64,000 bases of DNA from Nocardia elegans NBRC 108235. Its GTDB lineage: Bacteria; Actinomycetota; Actinomycetes; Mycobacteriales; Mycobacteriaceae. The notes beneath the pieces are model-generated. The model was not told the DNA's origin. It did not search any database and worked only from the letters and a program-made list of their open reading frames with translations. The stretch lies in contig NZ_BDBF01000027.1 in assembly GCF_001612845.1 (NCBI RefSeq), positions 59,817 to 123,816 on the forward strand, read 5' to 3'. The position numbers were made by a program, and so were the translations under genes. This document shows positions 50,278 through 58,467 of this stretch, piece by piece (the first letter of the stretch is position 1; every line of letters starts with the position of its first letter).

Positions 50278-51153
50278 ATGCCGGAAGACAGTGGCCCCCT
50301 GGGCCGTTCGACGGTCCCGGCACCACCGTCGTGGTCCTCGATCCCGCCTGGTGACCAGGATGTGCGACTGGTCGTCTGCGATATGGACGGCACTCTGCTC
50401 ACGGATTCCGGTGCCGTGCCCGACACGTTCTGGCCGCTGCTCGACGTGATGCGTGCGCGGGGAGTGACCTTCGTGCCGGCCAGCGGGCGGCAATACGCGA
50501 CGCTCGCCGCCCTGTTCGAGCAGGCGCCGGACGGGGTCTCGTACATTGCCGAGAACGGTTGTCTCGTTGTGCATTCCGGCGTCACCGTGTCCGCGACCTG
50601 CCTCGATGTCGAGATCGTGCACCAGGTCGTGCGGGCGGTGCGGGAAGCACCCGACGCCGCCGAACTCGGTCTGGTGGTCTGCGGTCTGGACAGCGCCTAT
50701 ATCGAGCGTACGGATCCGGCATTCGTCGACGAGGCGGCGAAATACTACGCCCGCCTCGAGCGCGTCGACGATCTCACCGCGGTAACCGACAAGGTGCTGA
50801 AATTGGCGATCTACGACTTCACCGATGCCGAGCGGACAGCCGAGCGGGTGTTCGGATCGATCGCCGCCCGCGAGCAGGTCGTGGTGTCCGGGCACCACTG
50901 GATCGACATCATGAGCCGTGACGCGGACAAGGGACGCGCGGTGCAGTCGCTGCAGGAGGCGCTCGGGATACCACCCGCCCGGACCGCGGTGTTCGGCGAC
51001 TACCTCAACGACCTCGAGATGCTCGATGCCGCGCGGTGGTCGTTCGCGATGGCCAACGCGCACCCCGAGGTTCGTGCTCGCGCCCGCTACCTCGCGCCCG
51101 CCAACCACGAGTACGGCGTCGTGACGGTGTTGGCGCGGATGTTCGGTTCCTGA
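50278..51153 (+). CDS. HAD superfamily Cof-type phosphatase
   Basis: 291 aa from the ATG at 50278; the frame is open from 50104 but earlier codons look untranslated. HAD motif I CDMDGTLL (Asp35, Asp37), motif II in FVPASGR, Lys in the KLAIYD region, and motif IV FGDYLNDLEML with SFAMANAHPEV, all typical of Cof/type IIB (Cap C2) phosphatases that act on sugar phosphates or flavin nucleotides. The unusual 28-residue Pro/Ser-rich N-terminal extension could mean a later start. Confidence 0.83.
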   Translation: MPEDSGPLGRSTVPAPPSWSSIPPGDQDVRLVVCDMDGTLLTDSGAVPDTFWPLLDVMRARGVTFVPASGRQYATLAALFEQAPDGVSYIAENGCLVVHSGVTVSATCLDVEIVHQVVRAVREAPDAAELGLVVCGLDSAYIERTDPAFVDEAAKYYARLERVDDLTAVTDKVLKLAIYDFTDAERTAERVFGSIAAREQVVVSGHHWIDIMSRDADKGRAVQSLQEALGIPPARTAVFGDYLNDLEMLDAARWSFAMANAHPEVRARARYLAPANHEYGVVTVLARMFGS

Positions 51154-51163
51154 GCACCGTTCG

Positions 51164-52015
51164 TCATACCGCGCGCTCGGGCGCGCCGGCCATTCGGAGC
51201 ACCGCGGCGGCCACCTGATCCGGGCACTCGGCCGGCACGATGTGCTCGGAGTCGGCGTCCTCGAACCGGCCACTCACCTGATCGGCGAATCGGCGTTGGT
51301 ACTCGCGAATGGTGGCGTGGTTGCGAGCGTGCAACCGGTTGGCGCGCCGGGCGGAGATGACCACGACCTCGCCGCGCGGCGGCTGCGGCGGGTTGTCCCG
51401 GAACGGGCCGATGCCGGTGGCGAAGGCATCGAATTCGCTGCGCGTGCAGGCGATGCCGGCGGGGGTGAAGTCCTCCCGCAGCATGGTCTCGTAGGTGTCG
51501 GCGGGAAACATCCGGCCGTAGGAGGCCGTCAGCACCCGCATCACCGGGCGCACACGGGCGAGCGACTGTTGCACCGCGAGAACACGATCCGTCTTCGCCG
51601 CGGTCGCCGCCCAGTCCGCGTAGAAGGGAGCCGCTTCCGGAGTCGGATCGACCAGCACCATACCGATCGGCTGCGGCACAAGGTTTTCCGCGGCGCGGCG
51701 CACGATCAGCCCGCCCATACTGTGCCCGGCCAGGATCAGCCGTCGCGGTGCCAGCGCCTCGACCAGCGCGACCAGCGTCGCCGCCATCTCGTCGATACTC
51801 TGCGGCGGCCGCACCCGGGCACTGCGGCCGCGACCGGCACGGTCGTAGGTGACGGTCCGCACGACATCGCCGAGCCGGGACACCACCGGATCCCACAGCG
51901 TGCGCCCGGCGCCGGCGCCGGATTCGAAGAGCACGCAGGTCTCCCCCGCACCGCCCTGCTCGACATAGATCTCGATGCCGCGCACCGTCATTCGTTCGCC
52001 TGGCACGTTCCGCAT
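51164..52015 (-). CDS. Alpha/beta-hydrolase
   Basis: 283 aa from the ATG at 52015 (GAGAGGGA upstream); an ATG at 51991 is also usable. Oxyanion region LFESGAGAGRTLW, elbow GHSMGG, and late His in DSEHIVPAE. The oxyanion ESG form in place of HG resembles the hydrolase at 56588. It is divergent from the ArsR-type regulator at 52078 with a small inverted repeat between, suggesting regulation by it. Substrate unknown. Confidence 0.82.
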   Translation of the reverse strand: MRNVPGERMTVRGIEIYVEQGGAGETCVLFESGAGAGRTLWDPVVSRLGDVVRTVTYDRAGRGRSARVRPPQSIDEMAATLVALVEALAPRRLILAGHSMGGLIVRRAAENLVPQPIGMVLVDPTPEAAPFYADWAATAAKTDRVLAVQQSLARVRPVMRVLTASYGRMFPADTYETMLREDFTPAGIACTRSEFDAFATGIGPFRDNPPQPPRGEVVVISARRANRLHARNHATIREYQRRFADQVSGRFEDADSEHIVPAECPDQVAAAVLRMAGAPERAV

Positions 52016-52035
52016 CCGAATTCCCTCTCGATCAA

Positions 52036-52055
52036 TACCAACTTTGGAAATGGTA
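52036..52055. promoter_or_regulatory. Inverted repeat between hydrolase and ArsR-type genes
   Basis: TACCA-N10-TGGTA spans the middle of the 62-bp divergent interval; an overlapping CCAACTTTGG also shows symmetry. Candidate operator for the regulator at 52078. Confidence 0.5.
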
Positions 52056-52077
52056 CCAAGAATGGGATAGTTGAGCG

Positions 52078-52614
52078 ATGGACCCTGCCGATCTCCTTCT
52101 GCATCCGGTGCGACTGCGCATCGTGCACGCGCTGTCCGGGGACGCGCCGCGCAACGCGGGCGAGTTGTGCGACCGTCTGCACGACGTGCCGCGGACGACG
52201 ATCTACCGGCACCTCGGCCTCCTGGTGGAGGGCGGCATCCTGGAGGTCGCCGACGAGCGGCGGGTTCGCGGTGCGGTCGAGCGGTCCTATCGGCTGCGCG
52301 CCGACCGTCCCGTGATCGACGCCGAAGCGGCCGCGGCCATGACGCTCGACGACCACCGCCGCGGATTCGCCACCGCCATGGCCGTCCTGGTCGCCGAATT
52401 CGACGCCTATCTCGCCGAGCCGGGCGCCGATCCGGTCGCGGACTCGGTCGGCTATCGCCAAGGCACGCTGTGGCTTTCACCCGAGGAGCGCAACGCCATG
52501 CTCGACGGGTTCCGCCGCGTCCTCGCCTCGGTCAGCGGCAACGGTCCCGGACCGGATCGCCGGCCCTATCTGATCAGCCCGATCATGTTTCCCGGCGCGC
52601 GAACGCCCGGCTGA
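52078..52614 (+). CDS. ArsR-like winged-helix regulator (HTH_20 type)
   Basis: 178 aa. The N-terminal winged helix (LLLHPVRLRIVHALSG, AGELCDRLHDVPRTTIYRHLGLLVEGGILEV) is followed by a helical effector region (DDHRRGFATAMAVLVAEFDAYL). The pattern is that of actinobacterial helix-turn-helix domain proteins with no metal ligands, not classical ArsR metal sensors. It is divergent from the hydrolase 51164-52015. A typical function is a ligand-dependent repressor of its neighbour. Confidence 0.83.
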   Translation: MDPADLLLHPVRLRIVHALSGDAPRNAGELCDRLHDVPRTTIYRHLGLLVEGGILEVADERRVRGAVERSYRLRADRPVIDAEAAAAMTLDDHRRGFATAMAVLVAEFDAYLAEPGADPVADSVGYRQGTLWLSPEERNAMLDGFRRVLASVSGNGPGPDRRPYLISPIMFPGARTPG

Positions 52615-52671
52615 GGCCCTCGCACAGCGTTCGTCGTGCGTGCGGGAGGTGGACGTGCGAGGCTGAGCGAC

Positions 52672-53052
52672 ATGTCCGAACGTGCGGATGTCTCACCGAA
52701 TCTCACCGAGCAGGGCCGCGGGCCGGCCATCGCGCGCGTCGCCACCGAACTGATCGCGTGGGTCGCGGCGCCGTGGGCGCTGGCGTCGTGGTCCGTGGTG
52801 GCGGCGGTGATCGCGGTGGTCGTGCTGATCGGCATCCCGGCGATCTTCGCGACCCGCGGTGACAAGAAGCAGGTCCTCGTCGCCGTCCCCGGCTGGGCCA
52901 CCATCGCGATGACGCTGGCGCTGATCGCCGCGGCGGTGCTGGGCGCTTGGTTCGCCTGGCCGGCCTGGGTCGCCGTGCTCGTCACCGTACTGGCCGTCGC
53001 GACCGTCGGCACCGAACTGCCGCGCTGGCGGTGGCTGACCCGGGCGCCCTGA
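52672..53052 (+). CDS. Small four-helix membrane protein (DUF2568/YrdB-like)
   Basis: 126 aa from the ATG at 52672. Four hydrophobic segments (residues about 21-40, 43-60, 70-92, 94-112) with the charged ATRGDKKQ loop between the second and third. The layout agrees with the YrdB/DUF2568 family of integral membrane proteins with no known function. The tail TELPRWRWL is basic. It stands alone on the plus strand. Confidence 0.65.
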   Translation: MSERADVSPNLTEQGRGPAIARVATELIAWVAAPWALASWSVVAAVIAVVVLIGIPAIFATRGDKKQVLVAVPGWATIAMTLALIAAAVLGAWFAWPAWVAVLVTVLAVATVGTELPRWRWLTRAP

Positions 53053-53078
53053 CGCCGCTTTCTCTCCCGAGACGTTCT

Positions 53079-53103
53079 GTTTACGGCCTTCGAGGCCGGG
53101 TAT
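53079..53103 (+). promoter_or_regulatory. SigF/SigB-type promoter
   Basis: GTTT at 53079-53082, 15-base spacer, GGGTAT at 53098-53103: an exact match to the general-stress sigma-factor promoter form of actinobacteria, placed 72 bp before the 51-aa membrane protein ATG. Confidence 0.65.
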
Positions 53104-53175
53104 CTGCGATTTGTTATCGCAGTACGGCCGAACGTGGCAGCGCCTGGATAACAAAAGGCAAAGGGAGAGTTTCAC

Positions 53176-53331
53176 ATGATTATTCTGGGAGTCATCCTCC
53201 TCGTTCTCGGGTTCGTCTTCAGCATCCCGATCCTCTGGACTCTGGGCATCATCGCCGTCGTCATCGGCGCGATCCTGGCCCTGCTCGGAGCGTTCGGACG
53301 TCCGGTCGCCGGCCGCGCGCACTATTTCTAG
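53176..53331 (+). CDS. DUF6131-like hydrophobic protein, 51 aa
   Basis: The ATG follows AAGGGAGAG. Nearly all hydrophobic: MIILGVILLVLGFVFSIPIL and a second helix TLGIIAVVIGAILALLG, then GRPVAGRAHYF. Size and the VGRRHWY-like end fit the DUF6131 family, short conserved actinobacterial membrane proteins of unknown role. The SigF-type promoter just upstream suggests expression in stress or stationary phase. Confidence 0.72.
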   Translation: MIILGVILLVLGFVFSIPILWTLGIIAVVIGAILALLGAFGRPVAGRAHYF

Positions 53332-53490
53332 CGACGGCGAATTCCTTTCTCCGGAGCGCGTACTCCCACCGTGTGGCGGGAGTACGCGCTTCGCCATTCG
53401 CGGGTGCGGACCGCATCGCTTCGGCTCAGGGAACAAAACCCGCGTCGGGCATCCTTGGACGGTATACGCCGACCCAGAAGGAGACCCGTA

Positions 53491-54117
53491 GTGACCGAAC
53501 TGCTTCCGCTCACCCCGGATGAATTGCTGACCACCACGCGTGCGGTGCGCCGCCGTCTGGATCTGACCCGGCCCGTACCGCTGGACGTGATCCGCGAGGC
53601 GCTGGAGGTGGCCTTGCAGGCGCCGTCCGGAGGCAACCGGCAGCATTGGCACTGGATCGTTCTCACCGATCCGGAAGTCAAGGCGCAGGTCGCGGAGCAC
53701 TACCGGCGCTCACATCTGGCCTACCGGGAGGCCGGGGGCGAACCCGCCGACGAGAGCGCCGCCCGCATCGCCACCAGTTCGGATTATCTGCGCGAGGTGA
53801 TGGCTGAGGTTCCGGTGCTGGTGATCGGTGCGATCAGCACGGGCACCAGCGGGGCGCTGCCCGACAACCAGGCAGGACTGTGGGGTTCGCTGCTCCCGGC
53901 GGCGTGGAGCCTGGCGCTGGCACTGCGCGCACGCGGCCTCGGAACCACGTGGACCACACTGCATTTGCAGTACGAGCGCGAGGTCGCGCAGATTCTCGGC
54001 ATTCCCGACGACGTCCGTCAGGGTGTGCTCCTCCCGGTCGCCTACACCAAGGGCACCGACTTCCGGCCCGGCCCGCGCGTCGATCTGGACTCGGTGCTGC
54101 ACATCAACGGTTGGTGA
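53491..54117 (+). CDS. Nitroreductase family oxidoreductase
   Basis: 208 aa from a GTG with AAGGAG upstream; the frame is open from 53371 but non-coding there. Nitroreductase fold: RAVRRRLDLTRPVPLDVIREALEVALQAPSGGNRQHW (FMN phosphate-binding Arg and Ser/Asn), and the late GLGTTWTTL with VLLPVAYTKGTDF. FMN-dependent reductase of nitro or quinone-like compounds using NAD(P)H, in the cytoplasm. Similar enzymes in this order are sometimes annotated as mycobacterial Acg-like or F420-independent reductases. The substrate is not evident. Confidence 0.85.
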   Translation: MTELLPLTPDELLTTTRAVRRRLDLTRPVPLDVIREALEVALQAPSGGNRQHWHWIVLTDPEVKAQVAEHYRRSHLAYREAGGEPADESAARIATSSDYLREVMAEVPVLVIGAISTGTSGALPDNQAGLWGSLLPAAWSLALALRARGLGTTWTTLHLQYEREVAQILGIPDDVRQGVLLPVAYTKGTDFRPGPRVDLDSVLHINGW

Positions 54118-54194
54118 GCGCGTTCCGGAAGACGTTCGAAGCCACCGGGTTTCCGGATGTTGTGAGACAACCCATACGCCACTCGAGTGAGACA

Positions 54195-54221
54195 GGTTGT
54201 GGCGCTTGGGGTTCGGGGTAG
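54195..54221 (+). promoter_or_regulatory. SigF-like promoter candidate
   Basis: GGTT, 17-base spacer, GGGTAG, ending 37 bp before the 46-aa ORF at 54259. It is weaker than the 53079 copy. An inverted repeat ACAACC/GGTTGT with inner CACTCGAGTG (54180-54189) overlaps it. Confidence 0.4.
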
Positions 54222-54258
54222 GTCTGGAGTACCGACCGATCGCGGAAGGAGAGAGCTC

Positions 54259-54399
54259 GTGAACGTTTCGATCACCGCTTCCCACCGTCGCCGCCGGGCC
54301 ACCCCGAACGACACCGAGGACGACCGTTCCGCCGTCCTCGTCTTGATGGTCTGGGCCGCATTGATCGTCGCGGCCGGCGTGCTGCTGATCTCGCTCTAG
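54259..54399 (+). CDS. Small single-helix membrane protein, 46 aa
   Basis: A GTG with GGAAGGAGAGAG upstream. A basic N-terminus (SHRRRRATPND), an acidic stretch (TEDDRS), then a single hydrophobic helix (AVLVLMVWAALIVAAGVLLISL) ending the protein, so it is a tail-anchored type. No family recognised. It appears to share a transcript with the 51-aa hydrophilic protein at 54456. Confidence 0.6.
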   Translation: MNVSITASHRRRRATPNDTEDDRSAVLVLMVWAALIVAAGVLLISL

Positions 54400-54455
54400 C
54401 GTTTGCCGCTCGGCTGTCGAGGTAGCCCGCTACGAACCTCGAGAAAGGACGCATC

Positions 54456-54611
54456 ATGTCCCACCCGAATCATCCGAACGACGACGACACGAAGGAACCG
54501 CGGGGCGGGCGGCCCGGACCGGTGGACGAGGGCGACAACGGCGGGATGGCGACCCGGGAGGTCGCCGACGATGTAGGCACCGAGGAGAACGCCCAGGAAC
54601 CACCCGACTGA
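54456..54611 (+). CDS. Small acidic hydrophilic protein, 51 aa
   Basis: The ATG is preceded by AGAAAGGA. Rich in Asp, Glu, Pro, Gly and Asn (SHPNHPNDDDTKEPRGG, VADDVGTEENAQ), no hydrophobic core and probably disordered, like small general-stress proteins of actinobacteria. It sits 57 bp after the single-helix gene. A hairpin at 54651-54674 closes the unit. Confidence 0.6.
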   Translation: MSHPNHPNDDDTKEPRGGRPGPVDEGDNGGMATREVADDVGTEENAQEPPD

Positions 54612-54650
54612 CTCGGGCGCCACCGGACCGACCCGCACTCACCGGACCGC

Positions 54651-54674
54651 GCCGCCGCCAACCGCTGCGGCGGC
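54651..54674. terminator. Terminator hairpin between convergent genes
   Basis: GCCGCCGC-N8-GCGGCGGC, a perfect 8-bp GC stem just 3' of the small stress genes and of the convergent epoxide-hydrolase-like gene. Confidence 0.6.
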
Positions 54675-54678
54675 TCAC

Positions 54679-55545
54679 TCACAAGCGGTCGCCGACCTCG
54701 GCCGTAGAAGCACGCAGATGTTCGATCAACAGCGCGGCGACCTCATCGGACGCCTGTTCGGGCAGCCAATGCGAGGTGCCGTCGAGGGCCACGTAGCGAT
54801 ACGGGCCGGTCACGTAACGACCGCACGCCTCTGCTCCGGCTCGGGCGATGAAGCGGTCTGCGGTGCCCCGCACGAAGAGGGTCGCGACGTCGACGGAGCC
54901 GACCGGGCGGCGCAGCGAGAACGGAAGCCCGCGGTACCAGTTGACCGGTCCGCGCATATCGCCTCGATGCGCCGCCCGCGCGGCGTAACGCGCCGCCGAC
55001 GCCGGATCGAGCCCGGCGCGCACCAGCGCCTGCCGCATCGCCTGCCCGCCCCGGGCGGACAGTACGAATTCCGGTAACCACGGCAGCTGGCACGCGGCCA
55101 TGTACCACGACCGCAGCGCTTGACTGCCGGTGAACACGGCCCGCGCGAAGGCCATGGGGTGCGGCACCGACAGCGCGGTCAGCGACTTCAACCGGGCGGG
55201 ACGCTCGGCGGCGACGGACCACGCGAGCGCGGCACCCCAGTCGTGGCCGACCAGATGAAAGCGCTCGACACCCGCCGCGTCCGCCAGGGCGTACACGTCA
55301 CCTGTCATGCGAGCCGTGGCATACGCCGAACGCGCCACCGGGCGGGCACCCGGTGAATATCCCCGCAGGTCCGGTGCCAGTACGCGATGGCCCGCCGCGG
55401 TGAGTGCGGGTGTCATCGCATCCCAGCAGTGGCGATCCTCCGGAAATCCGTGCAGCAGCACCACGGTGTCCGCCGCTTCGCTGCCCGAGGCCGGCGGAGT
55501 ATCGGTGAGGTCGAAGACGAATCCTGCGTGCGTGAACGTGTCCAT
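54679..55545 (-). CDS. Epoxide-hydrolase-like alpha/beta-hydrolase
   Basis: 288 aa. LLHGFPEDRHCWDAM carries the HGFP oxyanion motif of epoxide hydrolases and haloalkane dehalogenases; the nucleophile elbow is GHDWGAALAW, so Asp replaces Ser, as required for the ester-enzyme mechanism. A Tyr pair and the terminal His in DGTSHWLPEQ complete the pattern. It should hydrolyse an epoxide to a diol. Monocistronic, minus strand, no close partner. Confidence 0.85.
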   Translation of the reverse strand: MDTFTHAGFVFDLTDTPPASGSEAADTVVLLHGFPEDRHCWDAMTPALTAAGHRVLAPDLRGYSPGARPVARSAYATARMTGDVYALADAAGVERFHLVGHDWGAALAWSVAAERPARLKSLTALSVPHPMAFARAVFTGSQALRSWYMAACQLPWLPEFVLSARGGQAMRQALVRAGLDPASAARYAARAAHRGDMRGPVNWYRGLPFSLRRPVGSVDVATLFVRGTADRFIARAGAEACGRYVTGPYRYVALDGTSHWLPEQASDEVAALLIEHLRASTAEVGDRL

Positions 55546-55728
55546 GTCCGTGCCTTCCCCTGACTGTGCGCGAACAAGTCACCGCCCGCGAGCGCGGATC
55601 CGATCGACGCGGTGCCGACAGTAACGGGGCGCGGACGCTGAGCTCATCCACCCGCGGACGGATTCAGCGACCGACCGGAGCACGAGGTGCACGGTCGTCA
55701 CCCGGTGCGGGCGACCCTCAGCGCACGG

Positions 55729-56418
55729 TCATGAGCCTTGTTCCCGGCGCGCTTCCGCCCTCTCCCCTGCCTCGTCCTCTCGCCGGCTGTCGTCGTGACG
55801 GGTGTCGCCGGATTCTTCCTCACCCGTGCCCGGAAAGAAGTGCCGCACGATCCGGTCGACGAGGAAGCCGAGGACGATCGCGCAGGCGATGCCGATCACG
55901 GCGGCCAGGAGTGGCTGATCGCGCAGCCAGCGCCCGAACGCACTGGCGATCGCCACCGAATACACCGCCCAGCTGATACCGCCGATCACCGTCAGCGGCA
56001 CGAATTTCCGGCGGGGATATTCGGTGGCCCCGGCCGTCATGTTGACGGCGATGCGACCGACCGGGATATAGCGGCCCGTGATGACCAGCAGGGCCGCTCG
56101 TTTGTCGAGCATGCCGCGCGCCCAGTCGAACGCCCGCCGGATCTTCGGCTTGCGCATCCAGGCGAACCGATCCGTGCCGATGGCGCGGCCGATCGTGTAG
56201 GCGAGGTTGTCGCCGATGATCGCGCCGACCGCGGCGGCGAGAATCAACAGCCACACCGAGGGTTTCCCGGTCGAACTGCCGATGGCGGCCAGCGCGGCGA
56301 TCACCGATTCGCTGGGGACCGGGGGGAAGAACGCGTCGACGATGCAGACGCCCAGCAGCGCGAAATACACCCATGGCGACCCGGCCGCGCCGGTGACGAG
56401 ATCCTGCAGTTGGTTCAT
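55729..56418 (-). CDS. DedA family membrane protein
   Basis: 229 aa from the ATG at 56418. DedA/SNARE-associated domain: FFPPVPSESVIAALAAIGS, GDNLAYTIGRAIG, and the ITGRYIPVGRIAVNMTAGATEYPRRKFVPLTVIGGISW block that carries the family Arg/Gly motif. Four or more membrane segments and a charged acidic tail (GTGEEESGDTRHDDSRRED). DedA proteins are thought to flip undecaprenyl or other phospholipids and maintain proton motive force. The 170-bp gap to the divergent hydrolase carries an IdeR box. Confidence 0.86.
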   Translation of the reverse strand: MNQLQDLVTGAAGSPWVYFALLGVCIVDAFFPPVPSESVIAALAAIGSSTGKPSVWLLILAAAVGAIIGDNLAYTIGRAIGTDRFAWMRKPKIRRAFDWARGMLDKRAALLVITGRYIPVGRIAVNMTAGATEYPRRKFVPLTVIGGISWAVYSVAIASAFGRWLRDQPLLAAVIGIACAIVLGFLVDRIVRHFFPGTGEEESGDTRHDDSRREDEAGERAEARREQGS

Positions 56419-56571
56419 CCCATCGACACCTTCCTGGTCTTCTGGCGAGTGCCCAGGATCGCGTCCCCGAACCCGATCCGGCCGAGGGCGCGCTCGGGTA
56501 GCGGGCGACCCGCTCATCGCTCCATCGGGGGCCATCGCCACCACCGCGGTGCCCCACCTCCCACAACTCGA

Positions 56572-56584
56572 GGTTAGGCTAACC
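56572..56584. promoter_or_regulatory. IdeR/DtxR iron box core
   Basis: GGTTAGGCTAACC, a perfect 6-1-6 palindrome identical to the core of the IdeR consensus TWAGGTTAGSCTWACCTWA (15 of 19 over the full site). It overlaps TAGGCT (56575-56580), a TANNNT -10 element, and ends three bases before the GTG of the hydrolase. Confidence 0.7.
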
Positions 56585-56587
56585 AAT

Positions 56588-57547
56588 GTGATTGGGAGCA
56601 CACAGGGGACTCGGGCGAGACGATCCGTACGACAGCGAGCCGATCCGGCCGCACCACACAGCCAGGGCGCGGCGAGCACGGCACCCACCCGCGACGGGCG
56701 CCGGCTGTACTACATGTACCGGCCGGGGCGGAACGAAAACCGTTCGCCCTTGGTCGTTTTCGAGAGCGGACTCGCATGCACCCGCTCGTACTGGGCGGCG
56801 GTGCAGCGAGAATTCGACGACTACGCGGCGACCGTCGTCTACGACCGCAGCGGTCTGGGCCGCAGCGCCCCCGACACCGCGCCGCGCGGACTCCGGCGCC
56901 TGGCCGACGACCTCGTCGATCTGCTCGACCACCTCACCGAGCGCTTCGCCGCACCGCGGCTCGTATTGGTCGGCCACAGCTGGGGCGGCCCGATCGTGCG
57001 AGTCGCCGCCGCGGACCGACCGGACCGAATCATGGGCACGGTGCTGGTCGATCCCACCGACGAGTTCTGCGACGAGCTGTTCACCGCCGCGTCGCGGCGG
57101 GCGGCCCGGACCGGACAGCGGCTCAGCGCCGCACTCGCACGTATCGGCGCATTGCGACTGGCCTATCGCGACACCCTCGCCGCGCTGCCCGCCGATGCCC
57201 GCGCCGACTTCCGCGACGAGGGCTTCACGGTCGCGGCGATCCGGACCCGCGGCGCCGAATTAGCTTGTCACACAACCGATCTCGAGCAGTTGCGGCGCAC
57301 CGGCCCCGACCGTCACGAGCTCGCCGTCACGGTCGTGTCCGCCGACTCGCCCTCCACCGGTATCTCGGCCCGCTCGCGTGCGGCGATCAACGCCGCGCAC
57401 CGACGGCGGGCCGCACGCCCGCACGGCAGGCATGTCGTCGCCGAGCGATGTGCCCATATGGTGCCGACCCAGCGGCCCGGGCTTGTCGCCGCCGAAATAG
57501 TCCGGATCATCGAGGAATACGGGCCGGACGGCCGAATCGTCCGGTGA
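56588..57547 (+). CDS. Alpha/beta-hydrolase, probably iron-regulated and leaderless
   Basis: 319 aa from the GTG at 56588. There is no ribosome site, but TAGGCT lies exactly seven bases upstream, the usual spacing for a leaderless actinobacterial mRNA; an internal ATG at 56715 would lose the RDGRRLYY strand. VVFESGLACTRSYW oxyanion segment, GHSWGG elbow, and His in ERCAHMVPTQ. The IdeR box over the promoter predicts iron-dependent repression, so a siderophore esterase or heme-related hydrolase is a fair guess. No siderophore synthase or transporter is in the window. Confidence 0.78.
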   Translation: MIGSTQGTRARRSVRQRADPAAPHSQGAASTAPTRDGRRLYYMYRPGRNENRSPLVVFESGLACTRSYWAAVQREFDDYAATVVYDRSGLGRSAPDTAPRGLRRLADDLVDLLDHLTERFAAPRLVLVGHSWGGPIVRVAAADRPDRIMGTVLVDPTDEFCDELFTAASRRAARTGQRLSAALARIGALRLAYRDTLAALPADARADFRDEGFTVAAIRTRGAELACHTTDLEQLRRTGPDRHELAVTVVSADSPSTGISARSRAAINAAHRRRAARPHGRHVVAERCAHMVPTQRPGLVAAEIVRIIEEYGPDGRIVR

Positions 57548-57632
57548 CATCCGGCAGCCGCGGGGTATGCCCGGATCAGAACGGATCCGCCGCGACACCT
57601 GGCGACGAAAGGCCCGGTCGGAGGAGATGCCG

Positions 57633-58403
57633 ATGGTTTCACACAGTGCCGCCGAGGCGTTACCGGAATGGGAGGCCTTCGCCCGCGCCGTACAGTCGCG
57701 CCGGCCCGACGCGGGTACCTGGTGCGAAGGCTGGACCGTGCGCGATGTGCTGATCCACAACACCGGCAATGCGGAGGAGCTCGCCCGGGTGCTCGCCGCC
57801 CATGCGGCGGGCAGCCCGGTGCCGACCCGCGGTTTCGAGGAGCGGGAGGCGCCCTACCGCGCAATGCCGGACGCCGAGTTGTGGGCCGCGTTCGTGGACC
57901 GGTGCGAACAACTCGTCGAAACCGCCGAGGTGATCGACACGCTGTCTCCGCTGGAGGCGATCGGCTGGACCGGGCGAACCGTCGCCCCCGACTTCTTCCT
58001 CGAGCACATGCGCCAGGAGATGGTGTTGCACCGCTGGGATATGACCGGCGACGACGCGACGGCGATCGAAATGCTCATGCAGCCGTGGATAACTCGCCAC
58101 ACTGTGCGCGACGTCGGCCTCCCGTTGCTCGCGCGCGGCAGCAGGGATACCGATTTCGGCCCCGAGGGCCGCATCGAGGGCCGATTGCGCGCACCGGGTA
58201 CCGACGATGTCCTGGTCGTCGCCGCGCCGGACGGCAACTCCATCGAGTTGGTGCCGCCGCACGGGCAGGCGACGGTGGAAAGCGATCCGGCCGTGCGCGC
58301 GCTGTTCCTGTGGGGCCGCCGCCCCGCCGATCCGACGCGCTGGCACAGCAGCGCCGGCCCCGAGGAACTGGGCCGGCTGCGCGCGCTGCTCGCCGGATAC
58401 TGA
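57633..58403 (+). CDS. Mycothiol/DinB-type maleylpyruvate isomerase family protein
   Basis: 256 aa from the second ATG, eight bases after GGAGG. N-terminal metal-binding domain: CEGWTVRDVLIHNTGNAEEL with His and later EHMRQEMVLHRWDM; the C-terminal SCP2-like part ends RWHSSAGPEELGRL. This is the TIGR03083 group that includes mycothiol-dependent isomerases. The substrate is unknown. It lies 65 bp before a FAD oxidase and may be cotranscribed with it. Confidence 0.82.
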   Translation: MVSHSAAEALPEWEAFARAVQSRRPDAGTWCEGWTVRDVLIHNTGNAEELARVLAAHAAGSPVPTRGFEEREAPYRAMPDAELWAAFVDRCEQLVETAEVIDTLSPLEAIGWTGRTVAPDFFLEHMRQEMVLHRWDMTGDDATAIEMLMQPWITRHTVRDVGLPLLARGSRDTDFGPEGRIEGRLRAPGTDDVLVVAAPDGNSIELVPPHGQATVESDPAVRALFLWGRRPADPTRWHSSAGPEELGRLRALLAGY

Positions 58404-58467
58404 ATCCCCGTCCATCGGTCGGCGCCGCGCCGGGATTGCGCACCGCGGGGGCGGGTAGTCCGCGGAG

